A stretch of DNA of 64,000 nt. Origin: Rhinolophus ferrumequinum. Its lineage: Eukaryota > Chordata > Mammalia > Chiroptera > Rhinolophidae. The notes under the pieces were generated by a model. It was not told the origin of the DNA. It made no database searches and saw only the letters and a program-made list of their open reading frames with translations. Shown here one piece after another: positions 1 through 14,203 of the stretch. A program made the position numbers and the translations under genes. The stretch is taken from NCBI RefSeq assembly GCF_004115265.2, contig NC_046296.1, forward strand, positions 17,614,795 to 17,678,794. Direction: 5' to 3'. Numbering within the stretch: position 1 is the first letter of the stretch; each line of letters opens with the position of its first letter.

Positions 1-189
1 AACCAGACTCATTTCATGGATTTCTTTCCTAATTTCTTCTTTTTTGTTTCCCTTTCTGCATGCGGATTCCTGTCTCTTCCTCTGACCTTCACTTGCCTGG
101 CATTGCTTTCATGTTTCCTCCTCTTTCTTGATTTCTTCACCCACTTCTGCCCACCCCCATCCCTGTCCACACTGTACTCTATCCCATAG

Positions 190-301
190 TTTTACCAGAG
201 CCTGGGGCTCCAGGGGACCCAGGGGAGGGGCTGCTCCTGCAGGATACCGCAATCTCAGCTGAGATCCGGGCTTTGCTTTCCTCCTATTACAGTGACAGGT
301 G
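190..301 (+). other. RTKN: Possible alternative terminal exon of RTKN
   Basis: An acceptor AG lies at 188-189 after a pyrimidine-rich stretch. From 192 the frame reads LPEPGAPGDPGEGLLLQ and continues to SSYYSDR, with a TGA at 299-301 that overlaps a GT donor-like site. Two bases precede the first full codon, so the exon needs one base from upstream, the same phase as the recognised last exon at 377. It could therefore replace that exon and give RTKN a different C-terminus. If instead it were spliced on from 298 to 377, the frame would stop almost at once. No poly(A) signal is seen before 377. I do not recognise the peptide, and chance is not excluded. Confidence 0.35.
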
Positions 302-376
302 ATGGTCAGGGCTGGGTAGGCCTGGGCCCTGAGCTCTGACTAGCTCCCTCCCCTTATCCCCTTCCTGGTGCCACAG

Positions 377-705
377 CTATTGAGCCACTGGATGACATTG
401 CAGCAGTGACAGACATCCTGGCCCAGCGGGAGGGCGCGAGGCTGGAGACGCCCCCACCCTGGCTAGCCATGTTTACAGACCAGCCTGCCCTGCCTAATCC
501 CTGCACGCCTGCCTCAGTGGCCCCAGCCCGGACCCACCCCCTGCCCTGGGGGCGACCCCGAACATTCTCCCTGGATGCTGCCCCTCCAGACCACTCCCCC
601 AGGGCTTCCTGCTCCGTGGCCCCTCTACCCCCGCATCGATCCCCACGGCCCAGAGGCCTCTGCAGCAAAGGCCCACCCCGCACGTGGCTCCAGTCACCGG
701 TGTGA
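377..705 (+). CDS. RTKN: Rhotekin, last coding exon (partial gene)
   Basis: This is the C-terminal exon of rhotekin, a scaffold effector that binds GTP-loaded Rho and links it to septins and cell polarity. The acceptor AG is at 375-376. Two bases complete an alanine codon from the upstream exon outside the window, then the frame reads IEPLDDIAAVTDILAQREG and continues to TWLQSPV, with stop 703-705. This agrees closely with the human C-terminus as I recall it. The Rho-binding (HR1), anillin-like and PH domains lie upstream and are not in the window; this exon is a proline-rich tail. The final residues SPV fit a class I PDZ ligand, and rhotekin is known to bind PDZ proteins such as TIP-1 through this end. 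The gene runs tail to tail into WDR54. Confidence 0.95.
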
Positions 706-1065
706 AAGAGAAAGGTACTGCCAACAGGTTTGGCCAGAAGAGGAGATGACCTGTGCGCAGCTGGGCTCTGGATACGGCGCTGTCTGTGGCAGGTTGGCTA
801 GCTTGGCCTCCCCTTCCTCTGCTGGACTAGGAGTAGGCTGGAGGTGGGGGGCAGAAGCCCCTCAAAGCTGTGGTTGTCATGGTGTCGAGGGACTCATTCC
901 GAGGGCTGGCTGGGACACCCTAGGCCCTTCCTGGGAGAAAACTGGAACCAACCCTGCCCTACCTCCTGCACTAACCAGCTTTGAGGACGGCACTGCAGAG
1001 CCCTGGGACAGAATGCGCCTCCCTTGTGACTCCCACGTTAACCATTAAAGTTATTTAACAGCACC
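706..1065 (+). terminator. RTKN: RTKN 3' UTR with ATTAAA poly(A) signal
   Basis: After the RTKN stop there is about 340 bases of untranslated sequence, then the hexamer ATTAAA at 1044-1049, a common variant poly(A) signal. Cleavage is expected about 15-25 bases later. The WDR54 stop on the opposite strand is only about 185 bases beyond the signal, so the two 3' ends nearly meet. The long reading frame at 575-1048 is UTR sequence, not a gene. Confidence 0.7.
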
Positions 1066-1191
1066 TTTCACCTGGTTCTTGACGACAGGTTGCCTCTCTG
1101 TTTGGTCTGGACATGCTCCACCCCCTCCTCCTGGGCTTAGTTTGTGGTGAAGGATGACTGAATAATGAGACAGGGTTAGGTGTGGAGGTAC

Positions 1192-1199
1192 TTTATAAA
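1192..1199 (-). terminator. WDR54: Possible WDR54 poly(A) signal variant
   Basis: The palindrome TTTATAAA lies about 33 bases past the WDR54 stop on the minus strand and supplies TATAAA, a minor poly(A) signal variant. No AATAAA or ATTAAA is seen on the minus strand between the two convergent genes. This would make the WDR54 3' UTR very short. Confidence 0.35.
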
Positions 1200-1231
1200 C
1201 ACCACAGAGAGAAAGGAGGGCTGCTCTCCTC

Positions 1232-4200
1232 TCACACGCTGCTGAACCTCAGGATCTCAGCGAGGTCGTAGCCAGTCACAGCAAAGGAGCGGCCCGAGGG
1301 ATCACAGAATCGGGCGCCACACACCTGGGTGTCAGGCACACACTCCCCGTGACAGTGTTCCACCTGGGAGACAAGAGGGGCTGCTCAGGGCCTGCTGCCC
1401 CAGCTTGGGTTCCCCACTCCACAACTCTAGCCATACATACCTCAATGTGGCCACTCTCCGGGCTTCTGCTCAGCTTCCACATGTGTACAAAGGTGTCCTC
1501 GGCCGCAGACAGTAGCTATTTAGAAAAGGCAGGGAAGACGAGTGGGAGTTGGAACATGCTGACGGGACTGGTATAGCTGCACTGGCTAGACCAGGTGCCC
1601 AGGCGGGGGCTACACCAAGTGGCAAAGACAAGCTTAGACAGTTCCTCTCAACATCCCAGCACCAGGAACAAGGGAATGTAGGGATGGAGGAGGAAACTGA
1701 CCTTGCCCACTTCGGGAGCCAGATCCAGGGCACAGATGGCCCGGGCATGGGCGTTGATCTGGACATGTAGAATTCCTGTACTGGTCTCGTACAAACGTAC
1801 TTGCCCGTTCCCATAGCCTGCTGCTACGGTCCCCTGCCACAATTGCACGGAAGTACATGGGACCCTGCAAAGGTGATGCCCCACTTTAATTTCCCCAGAC
1901 CCAAGCACACTCCCCACCCTGAAGCTACCCTCAGGCAGGCCTCAGCTCCTTCTGCATCACCTACCCAAATCCTGGAATTCGGGTCGATAATTTGAATTTA
2001 GGACCTGATTGCCAGACACACAGCAAGCCTGAGTCATCTGCCGTCACCATGTCAGCCATGCAGTCCTGAGGGGAAAGGCAGGATCAGCCCTTCCCTTTCT
2101 TCCCTGCTGGGTCCTATATACAGGGGAAGGGAGGCAGTATTCATTTGCATCTTTGCCTCTCCAGGGAAAGGAAAGATGTGGAGCCCTCCACAGGCTGGAT
2201 CCAGGGTTCCCTCAGGAAGCAAAATGCTTTCCTTGCGTTCTTCGGACCCTTCCCACACACACACACCACGTGTTAGGAGGCAACATACAATTGTCCTCAG
2301 TGGATGGATGATGAAACAGGCCATAGGGTTGTGACATTCTGGAGGTCTAACAGAGAGCCAGTCACAGTCATGTCTAGACTTGGCCTTGTGACCCCCAACT
2401 CCAGGGAGCCACCATAGCCCATGGACCCAGCTCGGGGCCAGGTTCAGTGGAGAATATGAATTAGAAGATACAAACCAGGTCCTCAAGAGGTTTGCAATCC
2501 AATTAGGGACAAAAGAGTTGTCTTTGAAAGCAGTACCAATTCAGGGTTCAGCTAAGAGAGATCAGTGGGAGCTGGAATAAGGGGAAGGCTTCCTGGAGGT
2601 GGTGGCACTGGAGGTAGGCCTGACGAGGTAGGACTTGCCCAAGTCCAGAGAAGGAAGCTGCACATGTTAGAGCTAGAAACCATCTGTCCCAACTCCTCAA
2701 CTCACGCCAGCATTGAAAAGTGTTAGTGAACTATTAAATGCCATGTAAACGTAAAGTATCTGGCTTCATCACTGGACTTCAGGTTGCTGATACCCAGGGA
2801 AGTGCAGTAATTTGCCCAAAGTCATCAAGCTGCTTAGTGGCAGAACCAAGACTTGAATCCAGGTCTGTTGCGTCCCAAGGGAGGAAGGCTCCCAGGCTCA
2901 CTGCAATTGGAAGGGGGATATCCACTCACCTGTCCCTGGGCAGGCTCACTGGCAATGTCTGTGATTGACGTTGGGTGTGCAGCCAGCTCTTCACTCAGCA
3001 CAATGTTGGGACCCTTGGCTGGGATGTCAAATACCAGTACCCGGCCTGACCATGTTCCTGCAGAAGCAGTGCGTCCTGGTCCTCACTAGTCTCCGGCCAC
3101 CACGCTCAGCACCCCCGCAATCCCAGAAACCTTAATAACAAGTTTACTTCTCACTGTTCCAACAGCCCTGCCCCTCCATGACTACCCTTATTCTATCCTA
3201 CCCTGCCCCTCCAGACCCTTCCACGCCTTTCTGGAGTCTTGCATACCCCCCCGTCACTTCTACGCTTTCCTCTAACCCTCTACAATTTCCTCAGACCTTC
3301 AGCATCCTCCTGGCCAAAGTCCACACTCTTATGACTCCAGCAGCCCCCAAAGTCTTCCCCTTGGCCCCCTCACCCACACAGATGAAGTGGCCACTGCAAG
3401 CAATTCCTCGGGCAAACATAGCCTGTACTGAGTAGGAAAGGGGGAAAATATTAGACATAGAGCCTCCTCCAGCCCCAGAAAACACTCCCTACCCCCACCC
3501 GACTCAGTCCTGCAGGTACCTGGAGAGGCATCTCCAGAGTCCAGCGCGTGCCAATAGACCATGACGGAGCCATCAGACTCATACACCTGGAAGATGAGGG
3601 CAAGGGCAGGGGCACAACCCAGCTAACCTTTGCTGCACTCTGCTGAGCATGTCGCATACTCATCTTAGCGTTAGCCCATTTAATCCTCAGAACAACTCTG
3701 GCAGAAGGCACTACTTTTATTCCTATTGTACAGAGGAGGACACGGAGGCTCTGAGAAGTGAACTCAATTGCCCAAGGGCATACAGCTAGCAAAGGGGCAG
3801 ATAGTGGAGATGGCACTTGAGAATTGGAAAAGATAGAAGAAGGCATGAAGATGAGAAATAAGGAAGAGTGGGGTAAGCACGCATAAACTTCGGGAGTGTT
3901 TAGAGGCAAGTGGGGAAAGGTCTCAGGGCCTTGGAGGGGTTGAGAAGCCTCTAGTGGGGGAGGATAGGTAGGTCCTCCTCTTACCTGTATTCCTCTATGT
4001 GAGGTGAGCACCAGCAATACTCGGAAGGGAAGGACACACCAGTGGACCTGGAGGGAGGTGATCAGGGCAGGAAGAAGTGGTCAGAGCAGGGGACACGGGG
4101 ACTCAGAGAAGTGGAAATTCAGAGGGTTAGGGAAAGCCTATTCTTTGAAGTTTGGAGAGTAAGCACAGGGGTTAGGACTGGGTTCAGCAACACCACTCCT

Positions 4201-4437
4201 AAATCCATGCCTCACCTGGGTGATAAGTGCGGGGCTCACTCCGGCTCCCTCTTTAGCGTGGAGCTGGCGCTGGGCCAAAGGCACACCCTCAGGAGCAGCG
4301 CTCAGAAGTTGGGCGCTGGGTCCATGGACTACCCCAAAATGTGTGAGGTTGCGGACGGGCAACTGCAGCACACTGAGGTTGTTGCACAGGGCGGCAGCAG
4401 AACCACGAAGGGGAATGGAGCGCTCCCGACGGAACAT
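1232..4437 (-). CDS. WDR54: WD repeat-containing protein 54, nine coding exons
   Basis: The product is a small WD-repeat (beta-propeller) protein reported to act in EGF receptor/ERK signalling. Coding exons in transcript order: 4437-4216, 4047-3985, 3586-3520, 3427-3374, 3057-2930, 2065-1965, 1864-1702, 1515-1441, 1363-1232. They sum to 1005 bases, exactly 334 codons plus stop, the human length as I recall it. The start ATG (4435-4437) gives MFRRERSIPLRGSAAALCNN, close to human. The C-terminus is VTGYDLAEILRFSSV. Recognisable blade segments include VLLVLTSHRGIQVYESDG, GTWSGRVLVFDIPAKG, VTADDSGLLCVW and AAEDTFVHMWKLS. All junctions are GT-AG and in phase. The upstream noncoding exon was not resolved; transcription should start in the CpG island at about 4780-4950. 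Confidence 0.95.
2640..2870. repeat. MIR-like fragment in a WDR54 intron
   Basis: The stretch includes phrases typical of MIR SINEs, such as a run close to 'agtgcagtaatttgcccaaagtca' followed by 'agtggcagaaccaagacttgaa'. It sits in the roughly 860-base WDR54 intron at 2066-2929. I see no other structure in that intron. Confidence 0.5.
3625..3795. repeat. MIR SINE fragment in a WDR54 intron
   Basis: It has the MIR core pattern: 'catttaatcctcagaacaac', then 'cagaggaggacacggaggct', then 'aattgcccaagggcatacagc'. These are old mammalian SINE remains with no coding content. The rest of this intron (3587-3984) holds nothing I recognise. Confidence 0.7.
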
Positions 4438-4779
4438 CCTAGAGGAGAGACGCCCGAAACACCAAAAGAGCAGGGGTAAACAGATGACAGCAGTGATTCC
4501 TGCGGAGGGTCGGGGGGTTCCTGCGGGGTGTCGGGGGGTGCCGTCGTGAGGCACTGGGGAAGACTCCTGAGATTGGGTCATGATGTAATGGTGGACCCCC
4601 GAGGACAGTGATGGGGGGGGGATCTGGCATAGGGAGCGGTCTCGTGGAGCAGGAGAGGGGAGCCCTAGGGCTGTCATGGGTCGTTGGGGGAATCCTAGAG
4701 GAGGAATGGTGATGGCACAGGACCCGGTGGCCCCAAGTGCCCGAGCCAAGGCGGGTTGAGGCAGGGGTAGCTCCCAGGT

Positions 4780-5110
4780 CCTTCCTCCCTCGGTTCGGCT
4801 CCCAGAAGCCCCCGGCTGGGGTCAGAGGTCACACCAGTAGCCCCCCCCCCCCAGGTCGGCTTGCCTGACGCCGGGATCCTTCCGTCCCTCCGAATCCGCC
4901 GCCACCATAGAGACGACGCACGTACGCACGGTCGTTGGGCGGGGCGAGCAACCCAAACGTACAGCGCGTGGAGAGGTTGCCGGGGTAACTATGGGCGGGG
5001 CGAGCGGCGCTGCGCACCGGTTTGGTTGTCGGTGCGACGGTTAGGCAGAGGCTACAGCATCGGGGCGGGGAAGCTGCTGAAACCTAGAGGTTGGAGAATC
5101 AGCTGCGGCG

Positions 5111-5130
<20 letters not shown>
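4780..5130. promoter_or_regulatory. CpG-island bidirectional promoter of WDR54 and C2orf81
   Basis: The stretch is rich in CpG and has several GC-box-like words (gggcgggg near 4937 and 4994, ggggcgggg near 5060). It has no clear TATA box. It lies between the first coding exon of WDR54 (-), which ends at 4438, and the start codon of C2orf81 (+) at 5111, so the genes are head to head with starts under 700 bases apart. A run of cytosines at about 4841-4852 marks the WDR54 side. Transcription start sites cannot be fixed by eye. Confidence 0.8.
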
Positions 5131-9632
<4,502 letters not shown>

Positions 9633-9795
9633 CAGCACCCCACCCAGACAGGTGCCCGGAAGTCCCAGGTGACTGTGCTACAGCTAACGAAGAACTCAAC
9701 CCCTAAAATGCGATGACCCCCCAAGCTTCTGCTCCATTATGAGCCCTGAACCTCAACAAGTGGGAAGCCTACCTTCCTTCTGTCTGCTTGCCAGA

Positions 9796-9801
9796 AATAA
9801 A
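9796..9801 (+). terminator. C2orf81: C2orf81 poly(A) signal AATAAA
   Basis: A canonical AATAAA lies 164 bases after the C2orf81 stop codon and closes a short 3' UTR. The stretch from here to about 10300 shows no recognised element. The next gene begins at 10462. Confidence 0.8.
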
Positions 9802-10461
9802 CACCTCAGTAGCCTTAACAATTGGCCTGATATCTGTCAGTTTCTTCCAAGGGTGTGTGTATTCTCACTGAACTGGAGAGGAGCAGGTGTCTTACAGGCC
9901 TAGAAGAAAAGAGAACACTGGCTCTAGGGAATAAACCCATTTCCGCCCTTAGGAGACCCTACTTCAGGACCAAGGCTACTCCAGCAGAGGCATTCAGGAG
10001 AACCACTCCTGTCTCCACAAAGGAGCAGACATGAGGGTTGTATGTGGGATCTACCTCAGTTGAGAGAACTTGCAGTCTGCTTTCAGTTGGGGAGGAAGAG
10101 GATGGCCCAGCTTGGGCAGAGTGATTCCAGACATTAGGAATTTGATTTCTCATTTCTCTGGTTCCCGGAGCTCTATCAATTCCAAGTGTCTCTTGGAGAC
10201 AAATTTGAGCCCATGCAGGGCTCAGAGAAGCCCTGACCCTTCTGTTGATTTTTGACTTGGGGTGAGGCAATGAAGTGGCTGGGGCACACAATTTAAGGAG
10301 GAACTCGCTCTCAGGTTCAAACAGGTTGGTTGAACAAAGCTAGTGCCTCCTTAAATGTTATGTCTTTGGCTCCATACCAGCCTCACTGCTACTTTCCACT
10401 CAGCTTTGACTATCCCTCCTCCCAGTGCAGCACTCTGAGTGGCAGACCTGCAGTCTCTGCT

Positions 10462-13400
10462 ATGTCGCTGTGGTATCTGTTCAGCGCCCTGGTCGGGGGG
10501 CCCGGCTCTGTCCTCATTTCGGTCCTCCTCCTTATACTAAGTGTGCGGCTCTGGCATAAGTCTCGTCTTTGGGACCTCCAGTGCTGCTCCACGGATCTGA
10601 CTGGGAAGGTGGCAGTGGTGACTGGGGCCAATAGTGGTGAGTGCTCCTACCGCCCTATCACCTCAATAGGGGCTTCAGCACCCAACAGCCTTAACAGGGA
10701 GGGCGGGGGGAGCAGCATCCACCGTCAGCACCCTTGTTCCTCCGCTTGCTCCACTGTCTTCTCGTCAGTTCCCAGACTAGCCTAGTCTGAAGCTGCCCTC
10801 CTGTAGGTATAGGGAAGGTTGTGTCCCAGGAGCTGGCCCGCCGTGGGGCCCGTGTGATCCTTGCTTGCCGTAGCCGTGAGCGTGGACAGCAAGCCCTGGC
10901 TGAGATCCAAGCAGCCTCAAAGGACGCCTGCATTCTGCTTGGCGAGGTGGACTTGAGCTCGATGGCCTCCATCCGGACCTTTGCCCGCTGGCTTCTCCAG
11001 GAGTATCCTGAGATACATCTGTTGGTTAACAACGCTGCGGTCTGTGGTATGTGCCCTGATTTGCTTCTCCCCAACACATTTCAGGAGCCTGCTTTCTAGC
11101 TCAAGGACCCCAAAACAGGCATCCCCAAAGCATGATCTGTGCACCCTGCTGGAACACTAATTCATACATAACCCTAAAGAACCTGCTTTAAGCTATAGCC
11201 TCAAATTTCATTCCCCCGTCTTTGCACATACACATTCCTGTGACATTTCTACTGAACCCCAATATATCCTCCCAGACTTTGTGTTGTGTCTGCTCGCTCG
11301 TGGGCTGGGAAAGAATTCACAAGTCAGGTAGAAATATAGAAGGAAGATTTATTAAAGTAAGAGAAGAGTCGGCTGGAAACTACTGCAGACTACTGCATTG
11401 AGACTTTGGTTTTAAGTTTTATATTTTCTAACCAGGATGTAAATCTCTTTGGCCTGTAGTAGAATTCTCTATTGAGTTCAGCTTTGTCTGTTTGTGTGGG
11501 AGAAACGGGTTAAACTGGTAATTGCAATCTATGCATTTATTATGCAGATTTAAGTTGGAGCTAGGAGTGGATCCTACACAAATGTAAAACCTCTCCCTTG
11601 TCACAGGGCCAGCACTGGGCCAAGATAAATAGAAACATTGAAACTGGTATTTGTACCATATTTCCCAGAAAATAAGACCAGGTCTTATATTAATTTTTGC
11701 TCCAAAAGATACATTAGGGCATATTTTCAGGGGATGTCTGTACAACACTCTACATTTATTCAAAAACAGTCATGTCATCATCTTCTGGAACATTGTCATA
11801 ACGTACTAAATGCATCTGTCTGGCTGACAATCTTAACTGGGGCTTATTTTTGGGGAAACACAGTAGTAAATGTATAGGAAGCAGAATCATTAAGGCCTGG
11901 CGGAAAAGAAGCAGAGAAAGAAAAGCTTTCAAAAAGCCCCAAGCTAAATTACACTTATACCAGAAATCCAAATCTCCAAATAGAAGATTTAGTGCCACCA
12001 TTACAATCCCCTGTCTTAACACTTTGTCTCCCTCAGTGTAGTCCCTTCATTACCCACTCCCTGTGTTCTTATCTCTTCCCAGGATTCCCCAAGACACTAA
12101 CCCCAGAGGGTCTTGAATTCACCTTTGCCACAAATTATGTTGGGCCCTTTCTGCTCACAAATCTACTGCAAGGTAAGGAAGCGGGCCTACTTTCTCTGCC
12201 GACCCCGTTTCTCCATTCTCCTGACATTTTGCTGGCTTACTGTCTTCCATGGCCACTTTCTTCCCCGTGGCACCCAGCTGCTTGCTGAGCAATGACCCAG
12301 TATGCTTTTGCTGCACACAGCAAGGGAACCACAAGTCAGGATTAGGATGCTAGTAATAGAAGCAGCCCAAAATACAACCAAGCAAGAGGATCTAAGATCC
12401 TGCCTCACCTTCCCTCAGCTCCGAGTTCCAGCCAGACCAGTAGAGTCAGTCATCTCAACAAAAACTTCTTGAGGGTGGCACTAGGCCGCTAGGAACACAG
12501 ACACCATGCAAACTGACTTCCTGTTCTCAAAGAGCTCAGGAATCACCATGGATGCAGACAGAAACATACCACTGCCTTGGGCCCAAGTCCTTCGACTTTC
12601 TGAATTTTTAATCCTTTCGATGAAAGAGTTTTAGGTTCTTCCTGAGAAGGAGGGAAATGGGTGGCAGGCAAATTCTCTCCAGCATTTTTTTCCTGAATTA
12701 TGTAATGATCTCTTTAAGAGGAAATCCATTTTTTTTTGTTAAGGTAATACAAAATTGAAAGTGTACAAAAGGATATACAGAAACAAAAATCTTTTCCTCT
12801 TCTTGAAAATCAGCTACCCATTTCCCTCCTGCGAGGTAACTACAGTTGGCAGAGAGTCTCCTGTACCCTTTAGTGGCTAATTAATTACATTAGCGCCAAC
12901 TGGAAAGGGAGCAAGGCAAAACTCTATACACTTGAGACTATGACAGTTTTTTTCTTCTTCCCCAAAATTGTAACACATGCCTTCATCTTGTTTGGTAATA
13001 GTTGGTTTTGGTTTTTATGTTGTTGTTTTTTTGTTTGTTTTGTTTTTGTTTTTTTTTAATAAAAAGCATTCATTTGAGCAAAAGTTGCTCCAACCTGGGA
13101 TACACATGTTCAGGTAGCAACCTAAGTTGTCTTCCTACTGATAGTTTCTTAAACTGCCTTCTCTCCGATCTCCCCTTCTTAATCTGCTACCTCCTGCCAC
13201 TTCTAGAAATCATCTTTTGCCATATCACTTTCTTGCTTAAAATCCTCTGAAAGTACTCTGTCCTTTATAGGATAAACTCTAACCTCCTCCTCTTCACTTA
13301 CAAGACCCCAAGCAGTCTGAGAACCTCCCCTTTTGCCCTCCCTTAACCCACATCCTCGTCTCCAGCCAATCTGTAGCTCTTAGACCACACTCTATTTTTT

Positions 13401-14154
13401 CTCCTCTGGCTGTGCTTTTGCACATCCGAATCCCTCTATCTGGAGTATCCTTTCCCGCCCCCTTAGCCTGGCTAACTTTAGTTCATCTGCCAAGATTTAG
13501 CACAGATACACCTGTGCTGTGGATTGTGCCCTGACACCTCTGACTTCCCAGCCACCCCCAATTTACAGGGCCCCCCTAAGCCCCTTGTGCACATCTCTGT
13601 TCCCGAACTGACATTGCTCCATGAGGATCGGTCTCCAACTAGGCCGTGAGCCCCTTTGGTCTTTATGTCACTGTGTCTGCAAGTTTGGAGTCCATTGTCC
13701 ACTAAGAATAATTTTCTCTCTAGCAAATTTTTGCTAAATACCACCTGTTCCAATTTCCATTTGTGATTCTTAATTTCAATGGAGGGCTCAAAATAGTTTT
13801 AGCATTTTGCAAACAATATTGTACCCTAATATGTGACAACTACTATTTTTCATAATTTATATAATCCAGACTTTTTTGGTATAGTTAGGCACTCATTTTT
13901 TTTTAAAGATTTAACTTGTTCTATTAATTGTAATTTTATTGTTGTTCCTTTGGAAGATAATTTTATTTTTATTTTTTCTCTGTTTTTTTAAAAATTAGTT
14001 TCAGGTGTACAAAGCAACATAATAGTTAGACCTTTACACCCCTCACAAAGTGATAACCCCCCACCCCCAAGCTACTACCCCTCTGACATCTTATATAACT
14101 GTTACAATACCATTGACTGTCTTCCTTATGCTATACTCCACCTACCTTCACTGA

Positions 14155-14203
<49 letters not shown>

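Noticed and set aside
575-1048. Plus-strand frame of 157 residues
   Set aside because: Begins inside RTKN coding sequence in another frame and continues through its 3' UTR; no homology.
3940-3965. Possible CTCF motif on the minus strand (CCACTAGAGG)
   Set aside because: Lacks the GGGC core after the AGAG; too weak to call.
10330-10461. Upstream in-frame extension of the SDR gene
   Set aside because: The extension adds residues before the expected membrane anchor and makes the protein longer than family members; Met at 10462 fits better.
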